Assembly: GCA_036417435.1 (NCBI GenBank)
Contig: CM070910.1
Location: 15,131,501 to 15,195,500, forward strand
Reading direction: 5' to 3'
Source of the DNA: Inia geoffrensis
Taxonomy: Eukaryota > Chordata > Mammalia > Artiodactyla > Iniidae
Length of the DNA stretch: 64,000 nucleotides
Positions 23,046 to 35,229 of the stretch are shown piece by piece. Below the pieces are notes generated by a model. It was given only the letters and a program-made list of their open reading frames with translations, was not told the origin of the DNA and ran no database searches. A program made the position numbers and the translations under genes. Numbering within the stretch: position 1 is the stretch's first letter; every line of letters starts with the position of its first letter.

Positions 23046-24735
23046 TAAAGTAATGGAAAGATGAAATAGAACATTTTTCATCGAGCAGTTGATGAAAACC
23101 AAGCCAAGGAGGAAAAAAGCTAAATGTCAAAAGGTAAATACGTTTAATCTCAAAGGCTCCCAGGGGAAAAAACCAACATCAAAAAAACTATATTAGCTTC
23201 TTCTGCGACTGCAAGAAACCCAGCAAGAGAAACCAAGATTCCTGAGTTTGGAAACAAATTAAATCTACCAACATTCCTCGTATGACAACTTCTATTATAG
23301 AAAAAGAAACTAAGATGGAAGGAAAACATTCTAAACTTGAAAGCTGGATGATTCTGCAACGTATTTAACTAAATAAAAGCAGGCAGGGCAGGAATTTTTG
23401 AACTGAAGGTAGAGACCCATTAGTGTTTTACATAATCAATTTACCGGGTTGCAACAAGAATTTTTAAAAATAGAAGAAATAGGATAGGAAATATTAGGAT
23501 ACATGACATACGATGAGAAAGTAGTCTTGTTTCATAAGACACTGATTCCATTTTTGCACACGTGTGTGCATGGGTGCACATGCATTTTGTGATATAAAGT
23601 GTACTTTATGCTCTGGGTTTCAGTCAAAACATTCAAGAGCCACTGGCCCAGACTCTGCAGATTTCTTATCTAGGAAGGGAGACAGACCGGCTGGTTTTAC
23701 AGTCATGTCTAGCCCCACTGGTTTCTCACAAGATCAATTTAATGATTATCCAGACCTGGTCCCACTCTGCTCAGCACTGGGACAAACGGCACAGGTAGCT
23801 CAAAGGAATGACGACCCTAACCTCAGTGTTATCAGCCACTACCAGTACATTTAGGGGCACAGATGCAATCTTACTCTCACTGATCCAGTGGCTCTTTTGG
23901 GCAGAAATGGTCTCCATGGTCCTTCTTTCCATGTTTTCTTCAGCGTGTCTGACCTGGTCACTAGCACTAGACAAGCCCCGCTGCCTGTCCAGTGGTACAA
24001 GATCTTGAAAGGATTCGGTTTAACAGAACAAATGAGGACTCACTGAAAAGGCCAGTAATTCCTACTTACAAGTCTAAAAAACTCAAAGTAAAGATAATTG
24101 CCCCGAAAGGAGGGATGAGCATATTTTTTCCTTGGCTTATTTAAAAAATAATCCTTTCCGTCTATAAAATGAATATATATGAATAGAAACATATTACTGA
24201 TTACTGGAAAATCTGATGTGAAGCAGAGAATATATCAGGCACTTTTAACCGTTTTCGCTGTTATTTATGTCCTTGAATCTCTCTGTACTGCTGACCACGG
24301 AACATGCCCTTGAGATGTCCAAGTAAACACAGCTTATAAGGGAAAGGTAACAAAGCGTCAGGAATAATTCTCATGTTTCCACCTCTGCACCTCTACCCCA
24401 TCCCTATGTGCAGAAGGAGTTGATACTAAAGTTTGGTATCATTCTTATTTTGTATAAACAAAGAACAAACCTTCATCTGCCACCCCTGTTTCTTTCTCCT
24501 GCTCTTGGTATGTCCCCAGACTGGCCTTATATCTAGAAGTGGGGTCCAACGTGGGTTAAGTACCAATAATAGAAATATGATTATCTGTATCACACAAGAA
24601 AAAACTGATCTTTGATTTACTTAAGAATGAAAGTGGGCCTGTCGGTTTGGCTGATTTAGAAGATAATCCTAAGCATGTTTGTGTAGAGAAGTCAAAGAAG
24701 TCAAAGGTCTCCTCTCTCTAAACCCTGGCAGATAC
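23046..24735. other. Intron sequence without recognised element
   Basis: No named repeat, RNA or gene is supported. A 96-codon open frame at 23564-23854 has no recognisable domain. Confidence 0.4.
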
Positions 24736-24738
24736 TGT

Positions 24739-24780
24739 CACACACACACACACGCACAAAAGAGAAAGAGAGAGAGTGAG
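24739..24780. repeat. (CA)n / (GA)n simple repeat
   Basis: 'tcacacacacacacacgcac' followed by 'agagaaagagagagagtgag'. Confidence 0.9.
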
Positions 24781-24889
24781 GTATAGTGACATGGATGACT
24801 TGGCATTAACTTGATTCTGAGTCTGGGAAAACCTCTTGAACTATGTCATGCTAACCTCACCTTTCTATTTAAAGGATCCCATACAGAAT

Positions 24890-25165
24890 CAGAAAATGTC
24901 TTAGCTTCTCTTGCAGCTAGGTATGGCTATGAGACCAAGGTTGTTAATGAGATGTAAACAGAAGTGTTGTATCACTTCCAGTAAGGCTCTAGAAAAGGTG
25001 ATATGCCTTTCATTCTCCTTCCTGCTGGCTGGGTTACAGATGTGATGGCTGGGGCCTGTGCAACCATCCTGGGCTACTAGGCACACCCTGATGACTGAGT
25101 TGATGACATACCAGTTGAGACTGTCTACCCTGGATTTCTTTTACATGGCAGAGAAATAAACTTAT
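24890..25165 (+). repeat. Dispersed mammalian repeat, LTR-like, family not assigned
   Basis: 'gatgtaaacagaagtgttgt', 'ctggctgggttacagatgtg' and 'tggcagagaaataaacttat' resemble a familiar repeat whose members end with 'agagaaataaacttctattg'. Name uncertain. Confidence 0.45.
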
Positions 25166-25169
25166 ATAT

Positions 25170-27080
25170 GCTTTGGGCCACTTTTTTCACTATTGCTGTT
25201 ATGTGTGGGTGAACCTAATCCTAGCTGATTCCTTTGTGAAAATAAAGCCTACTTAAAAACGTGATAGCATTTTTCATTTCTACCATTTCATTTTGCACGT
25301 AATTTGAACGTTATGCAGTGTTTTCTTTCTCTGCACAACAGTAACTCTGGGACTAAAGACAAGGTTACATTTCTAATTTAGAAAAGATGTGAGATATGCT
25401 CAAAGTTTTGCTGATGAAAAAGTTAAAATTTCTGAGGCTGAGAGTGGCTGTTAACTCTTTGATAGATGCCCCAAAGCTATGCCACTGAAGGTAAGTGAGA
25501 GAGGGTCTAATCGAAAGCTCCAGACACAGATTTAAATCAAGACGGCAGAAACCGGTATGTCAGTTTGCAGTAGAAGAGGACACACAGTAGGTCTCAAGAG
25601 GGTTTCCTGTTCATCTGACTTTAAGAACTGTTCCCACTCTAAATTCTACCTCCTCTGTGTACGTGCTAAGCAAAGAAGTGTTCTTTGAAGGCAAAAAACA
25701 ACTATTTTCATAGTTGTTTTAAATATTTTTAGAATTTATTATCAAACTATTGCCTGACCCTAAAAGGTAAAAACAATCCAGTCGACCAAAACATTCATGC
25801 ACTTTTATAAAACAAACAAAAAAGGACTAAACAAGACTGAGGTGGGCTGGGGTGGAGGGCAATCAAAAGAAGGTACTCATATCGCTGGTGTCTAAACTTC
25901 AGTATGTCTGTGTGCATGAACACTTGAATATATGAAAAATAAAAATTAAAAAAAAAACCCTTCATTCTTTAGGACATAACTGAACATCTCAGTGGGCAAG
26001 AGGGAGTTTTTAGTGGATGAATAAGCCATCCTCACTGCCTCTGGACAGCAGGCTACAAGGGCAACCTCTGAGAAATCTCTTCACTTCTCCGCATTGAGTT
26101 TGTAGAGAGAAAGTCTCGCCAGGGCTCAGGCTGTCTGATCCCTCAGGTCATCTACTGTCCACATCTCTACCATTAACATTATCAAGGGAAATGGAAGAGC
26201 GTGGGTGGCTATATACAACCATCACTCCTGCTAGAAAGTAACACGTAAAGGCCCTGACCCACTAAACATGACTGTTAGCATCCAGATTTAGCTCTAAAAA
26301 AAGTAAAGACTTGACCACATAGTAATGACAGCTGCCAATCTACGCCTCTAGCCTCAGCCTGTCTCCTAAATTCCAACCTATATTCCTCCCCCGCCTTGCA
26401 TAAATAACAAACATTAACATTTTGCCACAACTGCTTAGTTTCCTTTTACAAAGAAGTATCACAGCACAGACAGAGCTGAGTGCTAACCTCGTGCACGGGT
26501 ACCAGTTCAGCTCCTGCCCTTCCTCTCACGGTCAGCAATTCATATTAACTTGGTGCTCACGCGGGTCATGTTTTCATTCTTCTGCACATGTCCAAAGGCA
26601 TAAACAAAATACAGTGCTGTTTGTATGTTTTTTAAGTGTGTGAGACTGTATTTACAATTCCACGAGCTGCTTTTTTACTCAACATTACATTTCTGAGCTC
26701 TTTCCTTGTGCAAATACCCAGAAGCAGTGCTGCTGACTGTGAAGCACCCACATCTGTAACTGCTAACCGAGTCCTTTACTGGGGAAGGGGCCAGTTAGAT
26801 AACCCTTTGGCCTCTCCTTCACCTCACTCATTCTCTTCAGGAAGGTGGACTGTCTTACCTGATGGGAAAGGGGTAGTTTGGAAAGAAACCCCATCTTCCA
26901 GTGGAGTCCTGATAACAGTAACACTACAACATCATTCCGGAAGTTCTCATGGATCAGAAACTGTATGCTCTTCTCCATGACCTTTAAGGATGTGGAAAAT
27001 ATACGTCCAGTCTGTTTTCTCTGCCACATCGCTGAGCTGGATGAACTCCCAGTGATTCCTTGAACACATACTGACCTTTC
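25170..27080. other. Intron sequence, little recognised
   Basis: Contains an A-rich tract at 25944-25959. A 114-codon open frame at 26636-26980 has no recognisable domain and is treated as chance. Confidence 0.4.
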
Positions 27081-27419
27081 TCCCCTCTGTCCCCCTTTAC
27101 TGGATTAGATCTTAAACTTTTTTCAAAACCTCCCTCAAACGCCATCTTCTCAAGGGAGTCTTAATGTAACCACTATTGAAGAACTGTCCATTTATCTCTA
27201 CCAGTAATTGAAAGCATAACATTTCAGATCGGCATCTGTTCCCCTCCAAATGACCTGATCTAACCATGAAATTCATCTCTGCCACGTCTTATACTCCAGC
27301 TAAACTATCCTCAGAACCCACCAACTCTTTCCCATCCACATTTGTTTGTTCTGTGCACTCTGCCTAAAAACCATTTCTCCGTAACTCTGCGTGTCAAATA
27401 ACTTCAGATTTTAAATCAA

Positions 27420-27740
27420 TTTTTCCTTTTTTAAAAAAATCACAAAAGTAATGCACACTAATTGTAAAATTTCAAGAATACCAAAATACATAAAGAATAC
27501 AGTGACGGTCACCATGACCCCATTTCCCACAGATGAATAAAAGTAATCATTTGATATAGTTCTTTCATACCTTTTAATTGCAGGTATATATTTATTTCAT
27601 AATTTTAAAATGCAAGAAATACATTATAAATATTGTTTGGCAGCGTAATTTCTTTTACATTATATATTGTGAACTTCTTTCCATGTTCTATATACATCTA
27701 TTCTTTTTAATAACCTTGATGTTACACCAATAATACCATA
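27420..27740. repeat. Probable ancient LINE fragment
   Basis: 'cacaaaagtaatgcacacta', 'attgtaaaatttcaagaata' and later 'gtgaacttctttccatgttc' look like old LINE 3' text; family and orientation are not firm. The preceding 27110-27200 has weak L2 similarity ('acgccatcttctcaaggga'). Confidence 0.4.
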
Positions 27741-27779
27741 CTTTTCACTTTTTTTCTTAAAGCTTTATGTTTTAACATT

Positions 27780-28390
27780 CACGTTAAAATTTAATCCATC
27801 TTTATTCAGAATAAATTGTGATGAAGGACTCTAAAGTTTATGTTTAAAAATTAATAGTCAGGGGACTTCCCTGGCAGTCCAGTGGTTAAGACTCCACGCT
27901 TCCACCGCAGGGGGCACGGATTTGATCGCTGGTCAGGGAACTAAGATCCCGCATGCTGTGTGGGGCAGTCAAAAAAAAAAAAAACAAGAGTGCTCCAGGA
28001 AGAGAGAAGAGCCAGTGCAAAGATCCTGAGGTGGAGGCACCCAGTGTGTTTGGGGAATAGCAAGAAGACTAGCGTGGCGGGATGGAAAAAAAAAAAATTA
28101 ATAGTCAAATGTCTGAACATCATTTAATCAGTGATACATCCACTGGCCACTGACTTCAAATGTTACCTTTATCAAATTATTAATATCCACATATAATGGA
28201 GTAAGTCTAATTAAGGACACAGGTATTCCTTTGATATCAGTTTTCGTTGTTTATTCCTCTTTATTGTTATGGCAGTATTATCTTGTTTTGATATCTAGAG
28301 TTAGGTAAATCATCCATCATTGTTCTTTAAATTTTTTTTCTTGTCTATTCTCATCATTTATTCTTTTAGAATCTAAACAAATGTTGCTCT
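27780..28390 (-). repeat. Ancient L1, antisense, split by a SINE
   Basis: 'aatccatctttattcagaat' before, and 'cttgttttgatatctagagt' with 'ttgtctattctcatc' after, read as antisense L1. The insertion at 27861-28092 divides it. Confidence 0.55.
27861..28092 (+). mobile_element. CHR-like SINE with apparent 3' transduction
   Basis: Head 'ggggacttccctggcagtcc' and the CHR short-head end 'gggaactaagatcccgcatg', then A14 at 27971-27984. A further ~100 bp of unrelated sequence (27985-28085) and a second A run follow. A perfect 15 bp duplication AAAAATTAATAGTCA at 27846-27860 and 28093-28107 encloses the whole, so SINE and extra segment arrived together. Confidence 0.85.
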
Positions 28391-28443
28391 TGATTTAACG
28401 ATGAAGCTCATCTTCCTCTATTTTTACAGTAACCACAGGAGAG

Positions 28444-28987
28444 TGAAATTTTCCGCCCCAAAATGTGTCTCTTTGACATGAGGATTATTTTATGTTGATT
28501 ATTCTTAAGAAACAGAAGACTCAGGAATTCTTTCTTTTTACTTCCTCCTTAACTGCCTGAAAGAATTTAGATAAAGGGCTTGATCCAGGAACAGCACGTT
28601 CACCAGAGATACCTACAAAGAATATGGGTCAGGTGTAGGTGTGTGTGTGGGGTACTCGGCAGGGCCTGGAGATCCAAGTCCTCTTTGTGTCCCACTGTCT
28701 CTGCGTAATCAAGGAAACATTTGTTTACCAAACATTTGCTTTTTCATCTTCCTGTGAATTGCCTTCATAACCTATGAAGTCCCAGACTCGACAACCTTCT
28801 CCTTAGTCCAGGATGACATATATACTTCATTTTACCTGACTGTCTTTGGAATCTCTCATGTTCTGATTCCCTGTATGTACATGATTAAATTTGGTTTTTC
28901 TCCTGTTAATCTGTCTCATGTCAATGTAATTATTAGGCCAGCCAGAAAAACCTGTAAGGGTAGAGGGAAATTTTTTCCTTCCCCAAC
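28444..28987 (+). mobile_element. Probable solo LTR of an endogenous retrovirus
   Basis: Begins near TGAAATTTTCCGCCCCAAAA and ends near CCTTCCCCAACA. It contains 'ttggtttttctcctgttaat', 'ctgtctcatgtcaatgtaat' and 'ggccagccagaaaaacct', text I associate with ERV LTR 3' ends. No retroviral genes flank it and no clear target duplication was found. Family not named. Confidence 0.55.
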
Positions 28988-29140
28988 ATAATTACTGTGC
29001 TATACCATAATATGGTATGATATGTAGCACAGTAACTTTATAGTAAGTTACATGTTAGTTTGACAGGAATGATGATAACACTGACTACTCCCATTCAAGA
29101 AAATGGCATATGTGTATGAAACCATGACAACCCAAAATCT

Positions 29141-32100
29141 ATGAGATGCAGCAAAAGCAGTTCTAATAGGGAAGTATATAGCAATACAATCCTACCTCAA
29201 GAAACAAGAAAAATCTCAAATAAACAACCTAACCTTACATTCAAAGCAACTAGAGAAAGAACAAAACCCGAAGTTAGTAGAAGGAAAGAAATCATAAAGA
29301 TCAGAGCAGAAATAAATGAAATAGACATGAAAAAAACAACAGCACAGATCAATAAAAATAAAAGCTGGCTCTTTGAGAAGATAAACAAAATTGATAAATC
29401 TTTAGCCAGACTCATCTAGGAAAAAGGGAGAAGACTCAAATCAATAAAATTAGAAATGAAAAAGAAGTTACAATTGAAACCACAAAAATACAAAGGATCA
29501 TAAGAGATTACTACAAGCAACTATATGCCAATAAAATGGACAACCTGGAAATAATGGACAAATTGTTAGAAAGGTACAACCTTCCAAGACTGAACCAGGA
29601 AGAAACAGAAAATATGAACACACAAATCACAAGTAATGAAATTGAAACTATGATTAAAAATCTTCCAACAAACAAAAGTCCAGGACCAGATGGCTTCACA
29701 GGCGAATTCTATCAAACATTCAGAGAAGAGCTAACATCTATCCTTCTCAAACTCTTCCAAAAAATTGCAGAGGCGGGAACACTCCCAGACTCATTCTACG
29801 AGGCCACCATCACCCTGATGCCAAAACCAGACAAGGATACCACACACAAAAAAACCTACAGGCCAATATCACTGATGAACATAGATGCAAATATCCTCAA
29901 TAAAATACTAGCAAACTGAATCCAACAGCACATTAAAAGGATCATACACTATGATCAAGTGGGATTTATCCCAGGGATGCAAGGATTCTTCAATATACGC
30001 AAATCAATCAATGTGATGCACCATACTAACAAATTGAAGAATAAAAACCATATGATCATCTCAATAGACGCAGAAAAAGCTTTTGACAAAATTCAACACC
30101 GATTCATGATAAAAACTCTCCAGAAAGTGGGCAGAGACGGAACCTACCGCGACATAATAAAGGCCATATATGACAAACCCACAGCAAATATTATTCTCAA
30201 CGGTGAAAAACTGAGAACGTTTCCTCTAAGATCAGGAACAAGACAAGGGTGTCCACTCTCGCAACTTTTAATCAACTTAGCTTTGGAAGTCCAAGCCATG
30301 GCAATCAGAGAAGAAAAAGAAATAAAAGGAATCCAAATTGGCAAAGAAGTAAAACTGTCACTGTTTGCAGATGACATGATACTTTACATAGAAAATACTA
30401 AAGATGCCACCAGTAAACTACCAGAGCTAATCAATGAATTTAGTAAAGTCGCAGGATAAAAAATTAATACACAGAAATCTCGTGCATTCCTACACACTAA
30501 CAACAACGAAAGATCAGAAAGAGAAATTAAGGAAATAATCCAATTTACCAGTGCAACAAAAAGAATAAAATACCTAGGAATAAACCTACGCAAGGAGGCA
30601 AAAGACCTGTATGCAGAAAACTATAAGATACCGATGAAAGAAATCAAAGATGACACAAACACATGGAGAGATATATCATGTTCTTGGATAGGAAAAATCA
30701 ATACTGTGAAAATGACTACACTACCCAAAGCAATCTACAGATCCAGTGCAATCCCCATCAAATTACCAATGACATTTTTCACAGAACTAGAACAAAAAAT
30801 TTTGAAATTTGTATGGAAACACAAAAGACCTTGAATAGCAAAAGCAATCTTGAGAAAAGAAAAAAAAAACACAGCGCTGGAAGAATCAGGCTCCCTGACT
30901 TCAGACTATACTACAGGGCTACAGTAATCAAGACAGTATGGTACTGGCACAAAAACAGAAATATAGATCAATGGAACAGGATAGAAACCCCAGAGGTAAA
31001 CCCATGCACTTACGGTCACCTAATCTATGACAAAAGAGGCCAGAATATACAAATGGAGCAAAGACAGCCTCTTCAGTAAGTGGTGCTGGGAAAACTGGAC
31101 AGCTACATGGAAAAGAATGAAATTAGAACACTCCTTAACACCATACAGAAAAATAAACTCAAAATGGATTAAAGACATAAATGTAAGGCCAGACAGTATA
31201 AATCTCTTAGAGGAAAACATAGGCAGAACACTCTATGATATAAATCAAAGCAAGATCCTTTTTGACCCACCTCCTTGAGTAATGACAATAAGAACAAAAT
31301 AAACAAATGGGACCTAGTGAAACTTAAAAGCTTTTGCACAGCAAAGGAAACCATAAACAAGACAAAATGACAACCCTCAGAATGGGAGAAAATATTTGCA
31401 AACGAAGCAACTGACAGAGGATTAATCTCCAAAATATACAAGCAGCTCCTGCAGCTCAATATCAAAAAAACAAACAAACCAATCCAAACATGGGCAGAAG
31501 ACTTAAATAGACATTTCCCCAAAGAAGATATACAGACTGCCAACAAACACATGAAAAGATGCTCAACATCACTAATCATTAGAGAAATGCAAATGAAAAG
31601 TACAAGGAGGTATCACTTCACACTGGTCAGAATGGCCATCATCACAAGATCGACAGACAATAAATGCTGGAGAGGGAGTGGAGAAAAGGGAACCCTCTTG
31701 CACTGTTGGTGGGAATGTAAACTGACACAGCCACTATGGAGAACAGTATGGAGGTTCCTTAAAAAACTAAAAATAGAACTACCATGTGACCCAGCAGTCC
31801 CACTACTGGGCATATACCCATAGAAAACCATGATTCAAAAAGACACATGCACCCCAGTGTTAACTGCAGTACTGTTTATAATAGCAGGACATGGAAACAA
31901 CCTAAATGTCCATCAGCAGAGGAATGCATAAAGAAGATATGGCACATATATACAACGGAATATTACTCAGCCATAAAAAGGAACGTAATTGGGTCACTTG
32001 TAGAGACGTTGGATGGACCTATAGACTGTCATACAGAAGTGAAGTAAGTCAGAAAGAGAAAAAGAAATACCATATATTAACGTGTATATGTGGAATCTGA
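29141..32100 (+). pseudogene. L1 ORF2 remnant (reverse transcriptase and C-terminus)
   Basis: Frames 29141-29419, 29536-29919 and 29959-30459 together cover the linker and reverse transcriptase. They include [25 protein letters not shown] and the catalytic [11 protein letters not shown], all with expected residues. Stops (for example TAG at 29417, TGA at 29917, TAA at 30457) and later indels break it, and the endonuclease is absent through truncation. The C-terminal zinc-knuckle region reads [19 protein letters not shown] at about 31650-31740. Confidence 0.9.
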
Positions 32101-32283
32101 AAAACTGGTACAGACGATAGGGGAAAGGGGGGGTGGGATGAATTGGGAGATTGGGATTGACATATACACACTATTGATACTATGTATAAAATAGATAATG
32201 AATGAGAACCTACTGTATAGCACAAGGAACTCTACTCAATGCTCTGTGGTAACCTGAATGGGAAGGAAATGCAAAAGAGGGGA

Positions 32284-32291
<8 letters not shown>

Positions 32292-32354
<63 letters not shown>
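32292..32354. repeat. (AT)n microsatellite in L1 3' UTR
   Basis: About 31 TA units lying just before 'ttgagtcactttgctatacg', i.e. within the L1 3' UTR. Confidence 0.97.
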
Positions 32355-32357
<3 letters not shown>

Positions 32358-32499
32358 AGTCACTTTGCTATACGGTAGAAACTAACACAACATTGTAGAG
32401 CAACTATACTCCAATAAAAATTAAAGGAAAAAAAAAAAGAACATGGCGTATGTCTCACCAACGATTCAGACTCAAGAGTCCTGCTTTGTGTCTTTCAAT

Positions 32500-32620
32500 A
32501 ACATTTTATGGTTTTCTTTCTATATGCTCGTTTCTTATTAAATTTATCCCTAGGTATTTTATAGTTTGGGGACACATATAAATAGGATATTTCCCTTTTT
32601 ACAGTATCTGTTTATTGCTG
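32500..32620 (-). repeat. Ancient L1 fragment
   Basis: 'attttatggttttctttcta', 'atatgctcgtttcttattaa' and 'tatccctaggtattttatag' are antisense L1 ORF1/5' type text. Confidence 0.5.
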
Positions 32621-32847
32621 ATATAAAGAAAAACTATTACATACTTACATTGCATCCAAATAACCAACCAACCAATTTACTTAAAATAAATTTCTTGAAC
32701 TCTCTATTATACAATCATACTGTATATAAATAGTGGAAAATTTATCACTTCCTAATATTTATACTTTTGTATTATTCTTGTTTTATTACATTGCCTAATA
32801 CTTGCAGAATAATGATGCATAATGATGGTGATCATCATAAGTATTCT

Positions 32848-33048
32848 TTTTTTTTGCGGTATGTGGGCCTCTCACTGCTGTGGCCTCTCCCGTTGCGGAG
32901 CACAGGCTCCGGACGCGCAGGCTCAGCGGCCACGGCTCACGGGCCCAGCCGCTCCGCGGCATGTGGGATCCTCCTGGACCGGGGCACGAACCCGTGTTCC
33001 CCTGCATCAGCAGGTGGACTCTCAACCACTGCGTCACCAGGCAAGCCC
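32848..33048 (-). mobile_element. CHR SINE (short type)
   Basis: Antisense CHR SINE. Perfect 15 bp target duplication CATCATAAGTATTCT at 32833-32847 and 33049-33063. Confidence 0.97.
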
Positions 33049-33063
33049 CATCATAAGTATTCT

Positions 33064-34250
33064 CGTCATGGCCTGAATACATTCGTGTACATTTAGGACT
33101 TCAATATTTAATATGATGCCGATTGTTAGTTTCTGTTTTTCAAATCTGTTTAAATTCTTCTATTGCATGAGGTCTTTATCATTCCACTGAGATATTCTTT
33201 CTTCAAGTAAAGAGTTACTTCTTTCCTCTGCTTTATTTTGAACTGGATAACCAAGCACTTTTTAACTTGACATAGTTCTTTTAAACTTCAGGTAGTTTTT
33301 AAAATTTACGTTACCTACATCAAAACATTAATGGCTAAAAGAACATTTATGGCTGAAGCTAGCAAGAGGCTGAGACTTTTAGAAAGCCCTACAAACCCAA
33401 TCTTCTCTCCCCTCCCCCCAAAAGATATAAACAGTCCCACACAAGAACACACTACTCATTTAGTGACAGTCAGCTCCTTATATTCCTTACTCAAAGTTCT
33501 ACTAGGTTTTCTTTGCATGAGAACAGCGCAATATTGTAATTATATCAAACACTGCTAAAAGCTTAAGAACAACCTCATATAACTGCAATTTTCTAAACTA
33601 CAATTTATACATTAAGTAAGGGTAGTTGGACTCTCTTCGGCATCCTCAGGCTGAAGGTTCACAGCCAAGATGGGGTAAGATAGTAGTCAAACAATATAAA
33701 TTTAAAGTCATTGCACAGTGGATATTTTTATTTTTAATCCTCAAAAAGCCTATGCATTTTAAAATCATTTTATGTTAACTTTCACAGCACTAATCCCTGC
33801 AAGACAGTGTTTTGACAGGGGTCTTATTATGATGGAAAGCAGAACTACATTACGAGCACATTATTTAGAATACACATAAATCCTAAGTAGGGATAGGCTA
33901 GATAACTCATTGAAAATAAATTTGCATTTTGTGGCACACAAAGAAACAGTCAAGGTCAGGTTAGACATTCCTGAAGTTCAAAACTCCTTTCAAAACTGTT
34001 TACTCTTCTTATTTAAGTACTCTTTTAATTAATGAATTATTGCCTCAAAAAACCACCCGGGAAATATGCCAATGTTTACCATAAAAAGCCTAGAGGAAAT
34101 TCAGACATGTTTACCAGTAGATAAGTTATTCAGTAAACTGATGTGTATTATTAACTTTTCATTAAAAAAAACATTTATTTAGTGCTGGTTACACGCTAAG
34201 CATAGGGCTATGTGATAATGGTGATACACAATGAAAGTGCACATTTAGGA
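33064..34250. other. Intron sequence, mostly unrecognised
   Basis: AT-rich. The part up to about 33340 may be old antisense L1 ('ccactgagatattctttctt'). No gene or RNA seen. Confidence 0.4.
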
Positions 34251-34254
34251 AGCA

Positions 34255-34490
34255 GTAGGGCACAGTGCTAAGAGCAAAGGCTCGGTGCCGGGGCTTAGAC
34301 TCAAATCTCTGCTCCCCCCCTGCACTAGCTGTTAGCCTTTGGGCAACTACTAACTCAGTTTCTTCACCTGTAAAATGGGGTGTATTACGGCAACTGCCTC
34401 CTAGGGTTGGTATAAGACATATTAACATATACATAAAACACAGAGGAAGTCCCCAGCAGGATGCCCAGCACACAGCAGGTCCTCAAGATG
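34255..34490 (+). repeat. MIR SINE, long copy
   Basis: 'gcacagtgctaagagcaaag', 'actcaaatctctgctccccc', 'tttgggcaactactaactca', 'cacctgtaaaatggggtgta' and 'atgcccagcacacagcaggt' give nearly the whole MIR. Confidence 0.92.
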
Positions 34491-34491
34491 T

Positions 34492-34600
34492 GGGCGGGGC
34501 CAGGATACTGGAGACCTTGCACCGTGCAGGACAGTCCCACAAAAATTTGTCCCCTGCCCCACCTGACTTTCCTTCCACTGTCGTAGTTGGAAAACGTGAT
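34492..34600 (+). repeat. hAT-type DNA transposon fragment
   Basis: 'ggccaggatactggagacct' and 'gtgcaggacagtcccacaaa' match the 3' half of the same family as 19185-19335. Confidence 0.45.
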
Positions 34601-35099
34601 TATGATTATATGACCTTAGAGCCCTCCCCACAATCTGTTTTACATAAAAACTCCAAATCAAGCTATCAATAGCTACCATTTTTAAGGAATGCAAACAAGA
34701 GTGCAAACTGAAGGAAGGTTAACTTTGTTTTCTTTGGAACTTTGCCAAGAGATGTTCACTTTTGCAGAACACCGCATCACCAATGCCGATAACCACTTGT
34801 GACATCTGAGGTGCCGAAACACGCCCAATCCTTCTGCACTTGTGGCTGTTCTGTGAACGAATTCTTGCGTATGTGCAAGCATTACTCAGAATATCTTTTA
34901 GTGTAGTCGAAGTAGTTTTCCTAATAAGTACATACTGAAATACATATCATGTTACCATAAAATAGTTTTATATCACAACTAACACGTTACGTTGTGTTTT
35001 GAAATTACCTGTAGAAGGTTATAGAGTACCTGAGTTTTATTTACGATAGTCAAGTGTTTGGTATAAAAAGAGGGAATGGCTATGCTGAGTTTGAGAACA

Positions 35100-35190
35100 C
35101 ACTGGGCTACATAACTCATTCAAAGTCACAGCTGATAAAGAACAGAGCTGGTATTTGAACCAGGGTTGTCCTTAGAATGCATGTTTGTAA
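35100..35190 (-). repeat. MIR fragment
   Basis: 'ctcattcaaagtcacagctg' and 'acagagctggtatttgaacc' are antisense MIR. Confidence 0.7.
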
Positions 35191-35229
35191 TTCTTATACT
35201 TCTGAGGTGGAAAATTAATGGACGCTCCC

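Larger units (their letters stand above)
29114..32436 (+). mobile_element. L1 retrotransposon, 5'-truncated in ORF2
   Basis: Starts within ORF2 between endonuclease and reverse transcriptase and runs through a 3' UTR ending 'actccaataaaaattaaagg' plus poly(A). Target duplication with two mismatches: AAGAAAATGGCATATGT at 29097-29113 and AAGAACATGGCGTATGT at 32437-32453. Antisense to MTHFD1L. Its 3' UTR type differs from that of the 10.2 kb L1. Confidence 0.95.

Noticed and set aside
28976..29036. Palindromic-looking text 'ccataatatggtatgatatg' next to the LTR
   Set aside because: Short and AT-rich; not enough for a transposon end or a regulatory claim.
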